Source: Bordetella parapertussis | Lineage (GTDB): Bacteria; Acidobacteriota; Terriglobia; Bryobacterales; Bryobacteraceae | DNA length: 64,000 nt | Direction: 5' to 3' | Assembly (NCBI GenBank): GCA_943328975.2 | Contig: CALQCC020000018.1 | Location: 1-64,000 of the forward strand | Shown: in pieces, positions 62,085 to 64,000 of the stretch | Layout of the letters: the number at the start of each line of letters is the position of its first letter | Numbering within the stretch: the first letter of the stretch is position 1 | The notes under the pieces: generated by a model | Seen by the model: the letters and a program-made list of their open reading frames with translations, nothing else | Databases searched by the model: none | Told to the model about the DNA's origin: nothing | Translations under genes and position numbers: made by a program

Positions 62085-64000
62085 CTAACGTTCGGGCTTC
62101 AACACCACCACACCCAACGGAGGCAGCATCACCCGGGCACTCGCCGGTCGCCCGTGATAGTCGCCTTCGACGGCCTCTACGCAGCCGGCATTGCCCAAGT
62201 TGCTACCGCCGAACATCTCAGCGTCGGTGTTAAATACCTCGCGATATCGTCCCGCTCGTGGCATCCCGATCTGATAGTCGCCGCGTTCCATCGGAGTGAA
62301 GTTGCAGCAGAACACCAGGAAATCTTCCCGATCCCGAGCGTAACGCGCAAACACAATGATGCTGCTTTCGACATCCCGGAAATCGATCCACTCAAAGCCG
62401 CGGTGGTCATCGTCCACTTCAAACAGCGCCGGCTCGCGGCGATACAGTGCGTTCAGCGCACTCACCATGGTCTGCAACTTGTGATGCACCGGGAACTGCA
62501 GCAGCCACCAGTCGAGCTGCTTGTCGTGATTCCACTCCGCTGTCTGCCCGAACTCCGCTCCCATAAACTGCAGCTTCTTGCCCGGATGCCCGTACATGTA
62601 CGCCATGAACGCGCGCGTGTTAGCGAACTTGCGCCACTCATCGCCAGGCATCTTTGAAGTGAGCGACAGCTTGCCGTACACCACTTCGTCATGCGAGACC
62701 GGCAGCATGAAGTTCTCACTGAACGCGTACAGCATGCTGAAGGTGATGTTCTTCTGGTGATACTTACGGTACAGCGGATCGGTGGAGAAGTATTCCAGGA
62801 TGTCGTGCATCCAGCCCATGTTCCACTTCATCGTGAAGCCGAGCCCATCCAGATAAGTGGGCCGTGTTACGCCCGGCCAGGAAGTGGATTCTTCCGCGAT
62901 CGTCATCGCGCCCGGCACCTGGTGCGCCAGTTCGTTGAAGCGTTTCAGGAAGTCGATCGCTTCCAGGTTCTCTCGGCCTCCGTAGATGTTCGGAACCCAG
63001 TCGCCTTCCTTGCGCGAGTAGTCGAGATACAGCATGGACGCCACCGCATCCACACGCAAGCCGTCGAGGTGAAACTCTTTCAGCCAATATAAAGCGTTCG
63101 AGAGCAAAAACGCCTTGACCTCATTGCGCCCGAAATTGAAGACCAGCGTGCCCCAGTCGCGATGTTCGCCCTTGCGCGGGTCCTCATGTTCATACAACGC
63201 CGTTCCATCGAAGCGCCCCAGCGCATGTTCATCGCGCGGGAAATGTCCGGGGACCCAATCGAGAATCACGCCGAGCCCAGCCTGATGGCATGCGTCCACG
63301 AAGTAGCGGAAGTCATCCGGATTGCCGAAGCGCGAGGTCGGAGCAAAGTAGCCCGACACCTGGTAACCCCACGAGCCGGTGAACGGATGCTCCATCACCG
63401 GCATCAATTCCAAATGCGTATAGCCCAGCTTCGTCGCGTAAGTGACCAAGCGATCCGCCAGTTCCCGATACGTCAGCAGCGCATCACCTTCGCCGTGCAG
63501 CCAACTCCCTAAATGCACTTCGTAAATCGAAACTGGCTGATGCACCCAGTTCCGAGCCGCCCGCCTAGCCATCCATTCTTCGTCGCGCCAATGATGCCCG
63601 TTGAGCGGCCACACAACGCTCGCCGTCTTCGGCGACAACTCCGCGTAGAACCCGTAAGGATCGCTCTTGTCCTGCGGGCCGCCCAGCTTCGACAGGACGG
63701 AATACTTGTACGTCGCACCGCTTTCCAGGCCCGGCATAAAGAATTCCCAGATGCCGCCATCACGCAACCGCATCGGATGACGCGTGCGATCCCAGCCGTT
63801 GAAGTCGCCCATCACGCTGACCACGGCCGCGTTCGGAGCCCATACCGCGAACCGCACACCGTCCACACCGTCACTCGCGCAAGTGTGCGCGCCCATGGTG
63901 CGATAACTTTCGTAGTTCGTTCCCTCGCCGTGCAAGTGCAATTCAAACGAAGTCAGCAGCGGCGGGAACCGATACGGATCGTCCACAATGTAAGACTCGC
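62085..64000 (-). CDS. glgB: 1,4-alpha-glucan branching enzyme (partial, 5' end cut by window edge)
   Basis: At least 638 residues, open to the window edge (upstream codons read ESYI before VDDPYRFPP, the normal internal GlgB motif, so the gene continues beyond 64000). Domains: a carbohydrate-binding N-terminal module ([23 protein letters not shown], seen in part), then a GH13 barrel with [30 protein letters not shown] containing the nucleophile Asp, [11 protein letters not shown] with the acid Glu, and [11 protein letters not shown]. It makes alpha-1,6 branches in glycogen. No glycogen gene partner is in the window. Confidence 0.95.
   Translation of the reverse strand, partial: ESYIVDDPYRFPPLLTSFELHLHGEGTNYESYRTMGAHTCASDGVDGVRFAVWAPNAAVVSVMGDFNGWDRTRHPMRLRDGGIWEFFMPGLESGATYKYSVLSKLGGPQDKSDPYGFYAELSPKTASVVWPLNGHHWRDEEWMARRAARNWVHQPVSIYEVHLGSWLHGEGDALLTYRELADRLVTYATKLGYTHLELMPVMEHPFTGSWGYQVSGYFAPTSRFGNPDDFRYFVDACHQAGLGVILDWVPGHFPRDEHALGRFDGTALYEHEDPRKGEHRDWGTLVFNFGRNEVKAFLLSNALYWLKEFHLDGLRVDAVASMLYLDYSRKEGDWVPNIYGGRENLEAIDFLKRFNELAHQVPGAMTIAEESTSWPGVTRPTYLDGLGFTMKWNMGWMHDILEYFSTDPLYRKYHQKNITFSMLYAFSENFMLPVSHDEVVYGKLSLTSKMPGDEWRKFANTRAFMAYMYGHPGKKLQFMGAEFGQTAEWNHDKQLDWWLLQFPVHHKLQTMVSALNALYRREPALFEVDDDHRGFEWIDFRDVESSIIVFARYARDREDFLVFCCNFTPMERGDYQIGMPRAGRYREVFNTDAEMFGGSNLGNAGCVEAVEGDYHGRPASARVMLPPLGVVVLKPER

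Overview
The window is a GC-rich (about 60% by eye), densely packed chromosomal segment of a Gram-negative bacterium, most likely an acidobacterium of the Solibacteres/Bryobacterales type. Evidence: a secreted protein with a TIGR03437-type C-terminal domain, three VWFA proteins of the acidobacterial kind, a GWxTD protein, DUF4412-like exported proteins, Kdo (LPS) biosynthesis genes, and dispersed palindromic repeats of a type I associate with these genomes. There is no phage, insertion sequence, CRISPR array or rRNA, and no gene-free stretch longer than 300 bases. Bases 1-165 hold only an imperfect hairpin (41-63) and no gene I can support.

Layout. 0.2-5.1 kb: secreted hypothetical, Bcr/CflA drug exporter, then an operon of an UPF0173 hydrolase, a GT39-like membrane glycosyltransferase and a CDP-alcohol phosphatidyltransferase. 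5.1-8.4 kb: nucleoside salvage operon (pyrimidine phosphorylase, NupC-type carrier, purine nucleoside phosphorylase). 8.5-12.4 kb: divergent DNA repair genes uvrA and mutY around a palindromic repeat. 12.4-15.1 kb: TIGR03437 protein, queE and queC. 15.1-20.2 kb: OPT transporter, a membrane-fused spermidine-synthase-like protein, uridine kinase. 20.1-23.0 kb: queG and the agmatine-to-putrescine pair aguB-aguA. 23-27.2 kb: outer-membrane-barrel-like protein, GWxTD protein, signal peptidase I. 27.3-29.7 kb: small basic protein, tRNA-His, ACT protein and UPF0210 protein. 29.7-31.4 kb: alkB-ada alkylation repair operon. 31.4-33.6 kb: divergent ubiD and fabG. 33.6-39.0 kb: a six-gene operon (oxidoreductase, acyl-CoA dehydrogenase, meaB, methylmalonyl-CoA epimerase, MTA phosphorylase, GT9-like). 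39.1-46.3 kb: a seven-gene TetR-TolC-HlyD-ABC-ABC-permease-permease efflux operon resembling cecR-ybhGFSR. 46.4-51.3 kb: VWFA protein, a cloverleaf repeat, then kdsB-pyrG-kdsA for CMP-Kdo. 51.4-59.0 kb: exported protein cluster (two tandem VWFA proteins, small protein, VOC protein, M61 peptidase, PD40 protein, two tandem DUF4412-like proteins). 59-64 kb: rlmN, tannase-family esterase, DUF1697, and glgB cut by the right edge.

Genes are chained by 4-base ATGA/GTGA overlaps in many operons. The most striking global signal is transcriptional: most operon-first genes have a TANNNT hexamer only 6-9 bases before the start codon, often as TGnTANNNT, with no clear -35 and no Shine-Dalgarno. This predicts that leaderless mRNA is the main initiation mode here. 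The other notable items are a multi-hairpin cloverleaf repeat that supplies the ends and stop codons of two convergent genes, a TetR operator placed exactly in the spacer of a good promoter, a pyrimidine phosphorylase with replaced phosphate-site residues, and queE, queC and queG in the same window as tRNA-His(GTG), a substrate of the queuosine pathway.
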